A stretch of 64,000 nucleotides of DNA from Aquibium carbonis (GTDB lineage Bacteria; Pseudomonadota; Alphaproteobacteria; Rhizobiales; Rhizobiaceae). The notes beneath the pieces were generated by a model. That model was not told the origin of the DNA and did no database searches. It saw only the letters and a list, made by a program, of their open reading frames with translations. The translations under genes were made by a program, and so were the position numbers. Numbering within the stretch: position 1 is the first letter of the stretch; each line of letters begins with the position of its first letter. Below are positions 35,433-42,785 of this stretch, piece by piece. Location of the stretch: contig NZ_RWKW01000031.1 in NCBI RefSeq assembly GCF_003970795.1, positions 1-64,000 of the forward strand, read 5' to 3'.

Positions 35433-36470
35433 TCAGGCTTGGGAGGCGTAGTCGGCGACGAGCCGGTCGATCTCGGCTGTCCACTCGGGCAGCCAGCGCC
35501 GTTTCGTTTCGGGGTCGAGCCAGGAGGCGTGGAGCCCCTGGAGTGCGATCCCGCCGAGGCTTTCCGGGGAAAGGCCGAAATTGCGGGCGATCAGCGCGTA
35601 TTCACGATCGAGCGTGGTGCCGAACATCGGCGGGTCGTCGGAGTGGATCGTCACGTTCAGTCCGGCCTCGATCATACGGCGGATCGCATGGTCCGGCGAC
35701 GCGAGGTCGCGCCAGACCGTCGTCGCAAGCGTGGTGCTCGGGCAGCAGGTGAAGGGGATCCGGCTCTCGCGACAGCGTTGGACGAGGTCTGCGTCGTCGA
35801 CCACGTGATAGCCGTGGTCGATGCGGGAGACTCCGAGCAGGTCGATGGAGTCCCGGACGAACGCGGCCGGGCCGGACTCGCCGGCATGGGCGGTCACGTT
35901 CAGTCCGGCCGACCGGGCGCGGTCCCAGAGCGCGGCGAAGGGAGCTGGCGGATAAGGCGCCTCGTTGTAGTCGAGCCCTATGCCGATCACCTCCGGCACG
36001 CGCTCTGTCAGCACCATGTCGAGAAACCGCTCGCCCTGCTCCGGCCCCAGTTCGCGGCTGTGCGCCGGGATCAGCCGTGCGGCGAGCCCGTGGGCGTCCT
36101 TTGCGCGGCGGACGCCGTCGAGAATGCCCTCGAGCATGGTCGAATAGGCGACGCCGTGCGCCAGATGGGCGTGCGGGCTGAAAAACAGCTCGACGTATCG
36201 GGCGCCCGCCAGCGCACAGCGTTCCAGCGCCTCGAAGGTCACGCGGGAAAAATCCCCGCTGTCGCGGATCGAAGCGCAGACGAGGTCGTAGATGCGCAGG
36301 AAGTCGGGCAGGTTTCCGTAGTTGTAGAGGTCGGTGGGCTGTTTGTCGTCCGGCAGCGCCACGCCATTCCTGGCGGCCAGGTCCGCGAAGGTCGATGCCG
36401 ACACCGCGCCCTCGAGGTGCAGATGCAACTCCACCTTCGGCAATGATCGGACGAAGCCCTCGATCGACAC
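35433..36470 (-). CDS. Adenosine deaminase-family protein
   Basis: A 345-residue ADA-fold amidohydrolase. Zinc ligands and catalytic residues are visible: PKVELHLHLEGA (HxH near the N-terminus), TAHAGES (His and the general-acid Glu), RIDHGYH and IHSDDPPMFG (Asp-Asp). These remove the 6-amino group of adenosine, adenine or related aminopurines. GTG 36470 gives the usual family length; an upstream GTG at 36509 adds 13 residues without similarity, and neither has a strong ribosome site. A 25-codon leader frame ends 5 bases before 36470. It heads the leftward purine operon. Adenosine, adenine and N6-modified substrates cannot be separated. Confidence 0.88.
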   Translation of the reverse strand: MSIEGFVRSLPKVELHLHLEGAVSASTFADLAARNGVALPDDKQPTDLYNYGNLPDFLRIYDLVCASIRDSGDFSRVTFEALERCALAGARYVELFFSPHAHLAHGVAYSTMLEGILDGVRRAKDAHGLAARLIPAHSRELGPEQGERFLDMVLTERVPEVIGIGLDYNEAPYPPAPFAALWDRARSAGLNVTAHAGESGPAAFVRDSIDLLGVSRIDHGYHVVDDADLVQRCRESRIPFTCCPSTTLATTVWRDLASPDHAIRRMIEAGLNVTIHSDDPPMFGTTLDREYALIARNFGLSPESLGGIALQGLHASWLDPETKRRWLPEWTAEIDRLVADYASQA

Positions 36471-36475
36471 GGGAG

Positions 36476-36553
36476 CTATCCGCGACGCGCCGCCGGAGGC
36501 AGGCGCCACCGGCGCGCCGCCGCATCGTTCAGCAAGTCTGAGTTGTTCGACAT
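36476..36553 (-). CDS. 25-residue leader ORF upstream of the ADA gene
   Basis: ATG 36553 with an AAGGGG ribosome-like site opens 25 codons and ends with TAG at 36478-36476, 5 bases before the GTG start of the deaminase. It could couple translation of the operon or act as a regulatory leader. Coding status is unproven. Confidence 0.3.
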   Translation of the reverse strand: MSNNSDLLNDAAARRWRLPPAARRG

Positions 36554-36609
36554 TTTGCCCCTTTGTCGATCACGATTGATGCTTCAGCGCAACAATATGC
36601 AGTCTGGCA

Positions 36610-36625
36610 GGGCTTGCACAAGCCC
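36610..36625. promoter_or_regulatory. Perfect palindromic element in the divergent purine promoter region
   Basis: GGGCTTGCACAAGCCC has 7-base arms around a CA centre. It lies midway between the divergent purine operons, at 57 bases from the leader ATG on the left and 97 bases from the ATG on the right. It is a candidate operator for a purine-responsive regulator. Confidence 0.4.
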
Positions 36626-36633
36626 CAAAATGA

Positions 36634-36647
36634 TGTCTAATTAGTCA
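36634..36647. promoter_or_regulatory. AT-rich dyad in the divergent purine promoter region
   Basis: TGTCTAATTAGTCA is symmetrical at 12 of 14 positions. It sits in the most AT-rich part of the window (about 36590-36710), which presumably contains both divergent promoters. The LysR gene at 40188 is one possible source of the binding protein. Confidence 0.35.
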
Positions 36648-36722
36648 GAAAGCATGAATGCATAAAAAATAGACATAAAGGCCGAAAAGAAGGCTGATGG
36701 TGATCATGAAAGCGGCGTCGAC

Positions 36723-36995
36723 ATGCCGATGACCCGAACCGCCCGCCTCTGCTTCGAGGGACGCTTCGTCGTGTCGAGCTTTGCCGAATTCGTCGAGCGG
36801 CGCGCGGCGCGGCTGGACGTCGACGTGGTGGTGAGGAAGGCCGGCGATCGCCTGTTCCTGATCGAGGTGACGGGTCAGCCTGACCTCATCGACGCCTTCG
36901 AGATGGCCTGCAGCCTGGGGCCGCTCGACTGCCTGGTTCTGGATTGCAGGAGCGTGGCGCTCGCCGCGATGGAGATGGAGAGAAGCGACCGATGA
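36723..36995 (+). CDS. Acylphosphatase-like small protein, active-site residues missing
   Basis: A 90-residue protein whose pattern follows acylphosphatase: an initial strand ending in FEGRF, a helix FAEFVERRAARL, strand DVVVRKAGDRLFLIEVTG, then a second helix and SLGPLDCLVLD. The catalytic Arg expected in the GVxFR loop is replaced (VVSSFAE), and the Asn in VRN reads Lys (VRK), so catalysis is unlikely. Its stop overlaps the Rieske gene start (ATGA), so it is made together with that protein. A structural or assembly role for the oxygenase is possible (inference). Fold assignment is by eye only. Confidence 0.6.
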   Translation: MPMTRTARLCFEGRFVVSSFAEFVERRAARLDVDVVVRKAGDRLFLIEVTGQPDLIDAFEMACSLGPLDCLVLDCRSVALAAMEMERSDR

Positions 36996-37717
36996 GTTTG
37001 GCACCTGGATGGCACCCCGTCGCCCTTTCGGGCTCCATCGATCCCGGCACGTCGGCTGGAACGCACCTCGATGGCCGGGAGTATGTGGTCTGGCGCGACA
37101 ACTCCGGTGTCGCGCATGTGTGGGAGGATCGCTGCCCTCACCGCGGCATGAAGCTGTCCTTCGGCTTCGTGCGTGGCGACCACATCGCCTGCCTCTATCA
37201 TGGCTGGCAATACGACACGGCCGGCCGCTGCCGCTACATCCCGGCCCATCCGGACCTGGACGTGCCGGCGACGATCACCGTCCCGGTCTTCGCCACCGTG
37301 GAAACGTGCGGTATGATCTGGACGACCACCGATGCCGCGCCCAACCGCGCCGCGCCGCCGGCCGATCCCGGCGAAGCCATGGCGGTGACGACCCTATACG
37401 CCGATATCGGTCCGCTGGCATTTCTCGACGCCGTCCGCGCCCTGCCGCCTCAGCCTTTCATTCCGGGTGATCCGGAACCACAACTGTCGCAGATCGACGG
37501 TGCGCTTTGGCGGCTCACCGCAGGAGGCGATGTTCTGTTGCTCGGCATGCAACGGCTGAACGATGTGCGCTCGGCACTGCATGTCGTGATCGCCGGTTCC
37601 GCCTCGACCTACGCCGGCGCCGGCCAGTCGCATGTCTTTGCCTGGACCCGCGCCTTGCGTCACCGGTTGGCGACGGTGCCGGCGAAGTCCGAAGCGACAC
37701 ATGCGGAGGCCGTCTGA
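36992..37717 (+). CDS. Stand-alone Rieske [2Fe-2S] protein with unknown C-terminal domain
   Basis: A 241-residue protein. Residues 1 to about 115 are a Rieske domain of the ring-hydroxylase type, with Cys48-x-His50 (RCPHRG) and Cys67-x2-His70 (CLYHGW) spaced by 16 residues. The remaining about 125 residues contain neither an NxxDxxHxxxxH iron site nor a flavin/ferredoxin reductase domain, and match nothing I recognise. The protein can carry an electron but not perform oxygenation. It is overlapped by the acylphosphatase-like gene upstream and the GST-like gene downstream. It is the natural cluster donor for the Rieske-less catalytic subunits at 28407 and 45803, as NdmD is for NdmC in P. putida. 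The reductase must be encoded elsewhere. Confidence 0.85.
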   Translation: MSLAPGWHPVALSGSIDPGTSAGTHLDGREYVVWRDNSGVAHVWEDRCPHRGMKLSFGFVRGDHIACLYHGWQYDTAGRCRYIPAHPDLDVPATITVPVFATVETCGMIWTTTDAAPNRAAPPADPGEAMAVTTLYADIGPLAFLDAVRALPPQPFIPGDPEPQLSQIDGALWRLTAGGDVLLLGMQRLNDVRSALHVVIAGSASTYAGAGQSHVFAWTRALRHRLATVPAKSEATHAEAV

Positions 37718-38346
37718 TGGCGCTGGTGCTCTACAACTACGATCTCGACGAGAATTGCTACAAGGTGCGCCTGGCGCTCTCCATGCTGAAGCTCGAGCAC
37801 GAGACCATCGCGGTCAACGCCTTCCCAGGTCGGGAGCAGGAGACGCCGCCCTTCCTCGCCCTGAACCCCATGGGAACGCTCCCGATCCTGAAAGACGGCG
37901 AACAAACGCTGTTCGGTGCGGAGGCGGTTCTTGCGCATCTCGCCCGGACCCACGACCCTGCGGGCACGTGGCTCCCGGTGGAGGGCGAGGCTTTCGCAGC
38001 CGTGATGCAGTGGCTGTTCTTCGCCAGTGGCGATCTCTCCGCGGCGGGCCGCGCCCGCGCGAATGCGCTATTTGGACCACCGGGAGACGAGACTGCCTTG
38101 CGCGCTGCCGCCCGCCGCGCGATCATGGCGATGGAAGACGTGATGGTTGCGAACGGCTTCCGGGCCCGCGAATGGTTTGCCGACGAAAGACATACGATTG
38201 CGGACGTCGCGCTGTTTCCCGCCTTCGCTCTCAGCCGCGATTTCGGCGTCGATCATGACGAGTTCCCCGCGCTTCGGAAATGGGCGCGGCGCTTCCGCGC
38301 AATCCCGGGCTTCCTCACCATGCCCGGGATTCCGGACTACCATTGA
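37717..38346 (+). CDS. Glutathione S-transferase-like protein (NdmE-like)
   Basis: A 209-residue GST-fold protein. The N-terminal thioredoxin-like domain has DLDENCYKVRLAL (Cys14 in the position of the catalytic Ser/Cys), the cis-Pro loop GTLPIL and the glutathione-site GAEAV. The helical C-terminal domain contains RHTIADVALFPA, the conserved GST N-capping Asp region. The ATG at 37717 overlaps the Rieske gene stop (TGATG), so the two are translated together. In P. putida a GST homolog, NdmE, is a structural part of the NdmCDE demethylase complex. The same role here is an inference from the neighbour. A true glutathione-conjugating function is the alternative. Confidence 0.82.
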   Translation: MALVLYNYDLDENCYKVRLALSMLKLEHETIAVNAFPGREQETPPFLALNPMGTLPILKDGEQTLFGAEAVLAHLARTHDPAGTWLPVEGEAFAAVMQWLFFASGDLSAAGRARANALFGPPGDETALRAAARRAIMAMEDVMVANGFRAREWFADERHTIADVALFPAFALSRDFGVDHDEFPALRKWARRFRAIPGFLTMPGIPDYH

Positions 38347-38388
38347 AACCCGCAGCTCCTGCCGCGCAACGCTTACGAGGCAAATGCC

Positions 38389-40188
38389 ATGGCCCCGCTC
38401 ACCCGCTTCTCCGTCGCACCGCTTTACACGCTGACGCGTCATCTGGCCGCCGTGGCCTCCGGCCGCGCCGATCCCGATCTCGTCATCACCGGCGCGCGCG
38501 TGCTATCGACCTATTCGGAGCGCATCCTGCCCGATCGCGAGATCTGGATCGTCGGCGGCCGCCTCGCCGCCGTCAAGCCGGCGGGCACGTACAAGGGCGG
38601 CGCGAAGCGCCATGACGCAAAGGGCGGCATCATCGCGCCCGGCCTCGTCGATCCGCACATCCACATCGAATCCTCGATGGTCACGGCCTGCGCCTATGCC
38701 GAGGCCGCACTGCTCAACGGCACGACCACCATCTTCTGCGACAGCCACGAGATCGGCAACGTCATGGACGTGGCCGGTGTCGAGGCCATGCTGGAAGACG
38801 CGCGCCAGGCGCCGCTGTCGATCTTCCTCACCGTACCGTCCACCGTGCCCGCAACCTCCGCAGCGCTGGAGACGGCTGGCGGCGATCTGACCGCCGACAA
38901 GATCGGCGCCCTGTTCGACAAATGGCCGGAGGCGCTGGCGCTCGGCGAAAAGATGGACTTCGTGCAGGTGGCCATGGGCGACGAACGCAGCCACGCCATC
39001 CTCGCCGCGGCGCTCCAGCGCGGCCGCCCTGTCTCGGGTCATGTCTATGGACGCGAATTCGTGTCCGCCTATGCAGCGTCGGGCGTCACCGATACGCACG
39101 AGGCGATCGACCGCGAGATCGCCGACGACATGCTGGAAGCCGGCATCTGGCTCTTCTTGCGCGGTGGCCCGCCCACGACGCCCTGGCACTCGCTGCCGCA
39201 GGCAATCCGCACCGTTACCGAGCTTGGCGCGTCCCACAAGCGCATCGCCGTCTGCACCGACGACCGCGATGCCGACGATCTTCTGCTGTTCGGACAGGAT
39301 TGGGTGGTTCGCGAGGCGATCAAGGCCGGCATGAGCCCCGAGCAGGCCTGGAGCATGGGCTCGCTGCATGGCGCCACCCGCTTCGGCGTCGAAGGCGAGG
39401 TGGGTGGCATGGGCGGCGGGCGCCGCGCCGACCTCGTGCTGCTCGATGACGGCATGCAGCCGGTCAACACCTGGTACGGCGGGGAACTGGTGGTGGAGAA
39501 CCGCAAGATCACGCCCGCCCTCGATGCGGCTCTCTCCGCGCGCTATCGCTATCCGGAGGCCGCCTACCACACGGTCAAGCTGCCCTCAGCGATCAAGCTG
39601 GTGCCCGATCTGCCGACGGGCGCGGTCACCGTCAACGCCATCCGCACCGAACTGCCCGGCATCACGCTCGGCCACGAGAAGATCGCGCTCGAACCCGCCA
39701 ACGACTGGCAGGCGCATTTCGAGCGTCATGGCCTGTGTTTCGTCACCGTGGTCGAACGCCACGGCAAGTCGGCCGGCAACGTCGCGCATGGCCTGTTGTC
39801 CAATTTCGGCCTGACGCGCGGCGCGGTCGCCTCCTCGGTCGGCCACGACAGCCACAACATCATCCTGGCCGGCGTCAGCGAGGCCGACATGCAGGTGGCG
39901 TTGCGCGCGCTGGAGAAGACGCAGGGCGGCGTTTGCGTGGTGGTCGATGGCAAGGTGACCGCGATGGTGGAGCTTCCGATCGCCGGCCTCCTGTCCGAAA
40001 AGCGCGTGACGGAGGTGGCCGAGGAGGTCAAGCTGATGAAGACGCAGTGGGACGCCGCCGGCTGCACCATTCCCTACATGGGCTTCAACCTGATCCCGCT
40101 CTCGGTCATCCCCGAGATCCGCATCACCGACAAGGGACTGGTGCTCGTGCCGCAGATGGAGATCGTGCCCCTGGTGGAACCGGCCTGA
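38389..40188 (+). CDS. ade: Adenine deaminase
   Basis: A 599-residue amidohydrolase that converts adenine to hypoxanthine. The N-terminal amidohydrolase domain carries [16 protein letters not shown] (His90, His92, Glu94), [18 protein letters not shown] and [11 protein letters not shown]. The C-terminal domain with DSHNIILAG and [15 protein letters not shown] is characteristic of bacterial Ade rather than of the ADA-like enzymes. A GAGG site precedes the ATG. It follows the GST-like gene by 42 bases and its stop overlaps the LysR start. Confidence 0.93.
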   Translation: MAPLTRFSVAPLYTLTRHLAAVASGRADPDLVITGARVLSTYSERILPDREIWIVGGRLAAVKPAGTYKGGAKRHDAKGGIIAPGLVDPHIHIESSMVTACAYAEAALLNGTTTIFCDSHEIGNVMDVAGVEAMLEDARQAPLSIFLTVPSTVPATSAALETAGGDLTADKIGALFDKWPEALALGEKMDFVQVAMGDERSHAILAAALQRGRPVSGHVYGREFVSAYAASGVTDTHEAIDREIADDMLEAGIWLFLRGGPPTTPWHSLPQAIRTVTELGASHKRIAVCTDDRDADDLLLFGQDWVVREAIKAGMSPEQAWSMGSLHGATRFGVEGEVGGMGGGRRADLVLLDDGMQPVNTWYGGELVVENRKITPALDAALSARYRYPEAAYHTVKLPSAIKLVPDLPTGAVTVNAIRTELPGITLGHEKIALEPANDWQAHFERHGLCFVTVVERHGKSAGNVAHGLLSNFGLTRGAVASSVGHDSHNIILAGVSEADMQVALRALEKTQGGVCVVVDGKVTAMVELPIAGLLSEKRVTEVAEEVKLMKTQWDAAGCTIPYMGFNLIPLSVIPEIRITDKGLVLVPQMEIVPLVEPA

Positions 40189-41111
40189 TGGATCTCTTCC
40201 GCTCCGGTCTCGTCTCGCCCCGCCTGCACTATTTCCAGCTCGTGGCGAGGCTCGGGTCGGTGCGCCAGACCGCCCAGGTGCTCAACGTCGCGCCGTCCTC
40301 GATCAGCCGCGTCATCAAGGGGCTGGAGGACGAGATCGGCACGCCGCTCTTCGAGCGCGTGCGCCAGCGCCTGAAGCTCACCAGCGCGGGAGAACTGCTG
40401 CTCTACCACGCCCGCCAGAGCACGTCGGAACTGTCCCGCGCCTGGTCGGAAATCAACGATCTGCGCGGCCTCAACCGCGGCGCCCTCTCGGTCGCCGTGG
40501 TCGAAAGCGCAGCGCGCGGCCTCATCCCCGACGCACTCGACGCCTTCTGGACAAAGCACCCGCTGATCACGGTTGACGTGCGGGTGGCGAGTTCGCAGCA
40601 AGCCTGCGACGCCGTCGCCGACGGCGAATGCGATGTCGGCATCGCCTTCGACATCCGCGTGCCGCGCACCGTGCGTCGCCTCGCCACGGCGTCGCTGCCG
40701 GTCGGCGTCGTGGCGCATCCGCAAAGCCGCTTCGCGGGCCGCACGGAACTGAAGCTGTTCGACCTCTCTGGCGAACAGGTCATCCTGTCGGATGCGAGCC
40801 TGGCGCTCGGCCTGTCCGTCAACGAGGCCATCAACCGGTCGATCATCGATCTCACCCGCCGCACCCGCACCAACTCGATCGCGCTGATGGGCGATCTGGC
40901 CCGGCGCAATCTGGGCACCGCGCTTCAAACGCGGCTCGGCGTCGAGCGCGAACTGGCCGACGGCAGCCTCGTCTTCGTGCCGTTGCGCGATCCCAAGGTG
41001 CCGCCGCGCCGGCTGATGCTTCTCACCCGCGGCGAGCGCGAGATGTCGGAGGCTGCGTCTGCCTTCGCCGCGGTGCTGGCGCGTGCGGTCGAGGATCTGG
41101 CCGACCGGTGA
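40188..41111 (+). CDS. LysR-family transcriptional regulator
   Basis: A 307-residue LysR protein. The N-terminal winged helix (about 10-70) reads LGSVRQTAQVLNVAPSSISRVIKGLE, and the effector domain (about 95-300) has the GALSVAVVESAARG entry strand. The ATG at 40188 overlaps the adenine deaminase stop, so it is co-expressed with the Rieske/GST/ade operon. LysR proteins usually bind a divergent promoter and respond to a pathway intermediate. The dyads at 36610-36647 are candidate targets (inference). Confidence 0.88.
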   Translation: MDLFRSGLVSPRLHYFQLVARLGSVRQTAQVLNVAPSSISRVIKGLEDEIGTPLFERVRQRLKLTSAGELLLYHARQSTSELSRAWSEINDLRGLNRGALSVAVVESAARGLIPDALDAFWTKHPLITVDVRVASSQQACDAVADGECDVGIAFDIRVPRTVRRLATASLPVGVVAHPQSRFAGRTELKLFDLSGEQVILSDASLALGLSVNEAINRSIIDLTRRTRTNSIALMGDLARRNLGTALQTRLGVERELADGSLVFVPLRDPKVPPRRLMLLTRGEREMSEAASAFAAVLARAVEDLADR

Positions 41112-41126
41112 GCCATGCCGGCCGGC

Positions 41127-41351
41127 TCAGCCGCGCGTCAGACGCACCGACAGCGCGAAGGCGAGCCGGCTGACCACGAGAGACAGGCAGAAGGCGATTG
41201 GCCAGGCGAGCAGGAACTGTTGCGGCCACACCCGCAGCCACAGATGCGTGGGCCCGAGCGCGATCATGCTCATGATGCCCGACATGAGGAAGGCCATCAT
41301 CAAGGAAATGAAGACCTGGGCGAGGATGACTGTTTTCTTGCTGTTCGTCAC
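41127..41351 (-). CDS. DUF2798-like small membrane protein
   Basis: A 74-residue protein with two hydrophobic segments (about 7-29 and 41-63) and a short polar end, as in DUF2798. The start is GTG 41351 with an AGGAG ribosome site 7 bases upstream; an in-frame ATG at 41390 lacks one. It converges on the LysR gene. No function is known. Confidence 0.75.
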   Translation of the reverse strand: MTNSKKTVILAQVFISLMMAFLMSGIMSMIALGPTHLWLRVWPQQFLLAWPIAFCLSLVVSRLAFALSVRLTRG

Positions 41352-41664
41352 GTTCGTCTCCTGCAGGGGACGGCGGTGACGGATACCCATCGCGCACCGC
41401 CCCGATAAACGGGTTGGCGCCGTGGGTTCGCGCGGGTGCGCGACTAAATCCCGCTGGTCGCGGGGGCCGGAATAACCGTACCGGCCTCAATCTTTTCGAC
41501 CGGGAACCCTTAACCAGGATGACGCCCGGGCGTCAAGTTCCAGCGTGGGGGAAGCGGTGCCAGAACTGAAACTTGTTGCGTATGGCGCACCGTCTCATTC
41601 GAAAAATATCGCCTGTTCACAACACGCCGGCTTTGCGACTGTCGGGCTTCACGGAGTGCACGAA
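41352..41664. other. Intergenic region with a perfect palindrome at 41521-41534
   Basis: About 310 bases between the DUF2798-like gene and the decarboxylase operon. GACGCCCGGGCGTC (41521-41534) is a perfect 14-base palindrome and a candidate operator for the rightward operon. A 28-codon frame from ATG 41582 ends in a TGA that overlaps the ATG at 41665. No other gene is supported. Confidence 0.45.
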
Positions 41665-42165
41665 ATGAAGCAAAGCGCCGTCGACGCGGTGATCAGGGGG
41701 CTGAAGAAGGCGGGCGTTTCGATCGTCTGCTACCTGCCCGATTCCCTGTTCAAGGAACTCTATCCGGCGCTCGACGCCGATCCGGACATCCGCACCATCC
41801 GCGTCACCAACGAGGGTGAGGGCGCCGCCATCTGCGGCGGTGTCTTCCTGTCGGGCCAGCGCGCCGCGCTGGTGATGGAGAACTCCGGCCTGCGGGCATC
41901 GGTCGAGCCGCTCGCGCGCATGGGGCTAGGCGCCGGAATCCCGGTCGTCATGCTGATGAGCTATCGCGGCGAGCTCGGCGAGAACAACTGGTGGGCCATT
42001 CCCCACGGCATCACCATGGAGCCGGTGCTCGATGCGTTGCGCATTCCCTACCGCATCGTTCGCGAGGAAGAGGCCATCGAGCGCGCGATCGTCGATGCCT
42101 ATGCCTGGTCCTACGCCTCCTATTATCATTCGGCGATCGCGCTCGGCGGGGAGGTGGTGCGATGA
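41665..42165 (+). CDS. ThDP decarboxylase alpha subunit (sulfopyruvate/phosphonopyruvate decarboxylase-like)
   Basis: A 166-residue pyrimidine-binding domain of a thiamine diphosphate enzyme, related to ComD and to the N-terminal half of phosphonopyruvate decarboxylase. Seen are the YLPDSL entry, the cofactor-activating Glu in VTNEGEGAAICGG (about 45-57), and MENSGLRASVEPLARMG. It lacks the cofactor-binding GDG half, which is supplied by the next gene. GGAG precedes ATG 41665. Upstream GTG starts at 41545 and 41557 are possible. The 2-oxo acid substrate is unknown; no coenzyme M or phosphonate genes are nearby. Confidence 0.85.
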   Translation: MKQSAVDAVIRGLKKAGVSIVCYLPDSLFKELYPALDADPDIRTIRVTNEGEGAAICGGVFLSGQRAALVMENSGLRASVEPLARMGLGAGIPVVMLMSYRGELGENNWWAIPHGITMEPVLDALRIPYRIVREEEAIERAIVDAYAWSYASYYHSAIALGGEVVR

Positions 42166-42770
42166 AGCGCTATGACTGCATGACGGCGCTGGGCGCGCGC
42201 CTGAAGGACGAGCTGGTGATCCTGTCGCTCGGGGGTTCGGTCGACGAGTGGTACAACGCAGCCCCGCATATGCGCGCGGCGAGCCTGTTCCAGCAGCAGC
42301 TCGGCTGCGTCACGCCGCAGGCCTTCGGGCTGGCGGCCGGCCTGCCGCACCGGCGCATCGTCTCGCTCGACACGGACGGCGGCCTGCTGTTCAACCTCGG
42401 CATTCTCGCCACGCTCGGCAACGAGCAGCCGAAGAACCTCTTCGTCGTCGTCTGGGACAACGAGCGCTACCAGTCGATCGGTGGCCCGCCGACCCACACC
42501 GCTTTCGGCCGCGTCGACCTCGCCGCCATCGCACGCGGCGCGGGCGTCGAGCACGCCTACACAGCGCGCACCGTCGAGGAATTCGACGCCCATTGCGAGG
42601 CGGGCCTGAAGGCCGACGCGCCCTACATCATCGTCGCCAAGGTCGACGGCATCCTCCAGCCCGGCATCAAGCGCAAGCACTCGGACGGGCGCGAGGACAA
42701 GTACATCTTCGTGCGGCACGTCGAAACGACCGAGGGCATCATCATCATGGGCCCGAGCGAACACAACTGA
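42162..42770 (+). CDS. ThDP decarboxylase beta subunit (sulfopyruvate/phosphonopyruvate decarboxylase-like)
   Basis: A 202-residue diphosphate-binding domain related to ComE. The ThDP/Mg motif appears as SLDTDGGLLFNLG followed by VVWDNERYQSIGG, which corresponds to GDG...NN with altered residues. The ATG at 42162 overlaps the alpha-subunit stop, so the two form a heteromer translated together. It is followed by a GMC oxidoreductase and later an aldehyde dehydrogenase, which would suit decarboxylation of a 2-oxo acid to an aldehyde. Confidence 0.85.
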   Translation: MKRYDCMTALGARLKDELVILSLGGSVDEWYNAAPHMRAASLFQQQLGCVTPQAFGLAAGLPHRRIVSLDTDGGLLFNLGILATLGNEQPKNLFVVVWDNERYQSIGGPPTHTAFGRVDLAAIARGAGVEHAYTARTVEEFDAHCEAGLKADAPYIIVAKVDGILQPGIKRKHSDGREDKYIFVRHVETTEGIIIMGPSEHN

Positions 42771-42785
42771 GCGGCGCGGAATGAC

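Noticed and set aside
36510-36722. Purine riboswitch upstream of the purine operons
   Set aside because: The conserved three-way junction and loop sequences of xpt-type or preQ1/2'-dG aptamers are not visible on either strand.
37717-38346. GST-like protein as a maleylacetoacetate isomerase or detoxification GST
   Set aside because: No aromatic ring-cleavage or glutathione pathway genes adjoin, and overlap with the Rieske gene better fits an NdmE-like structural role, although conjugating activity cannot be excluded.
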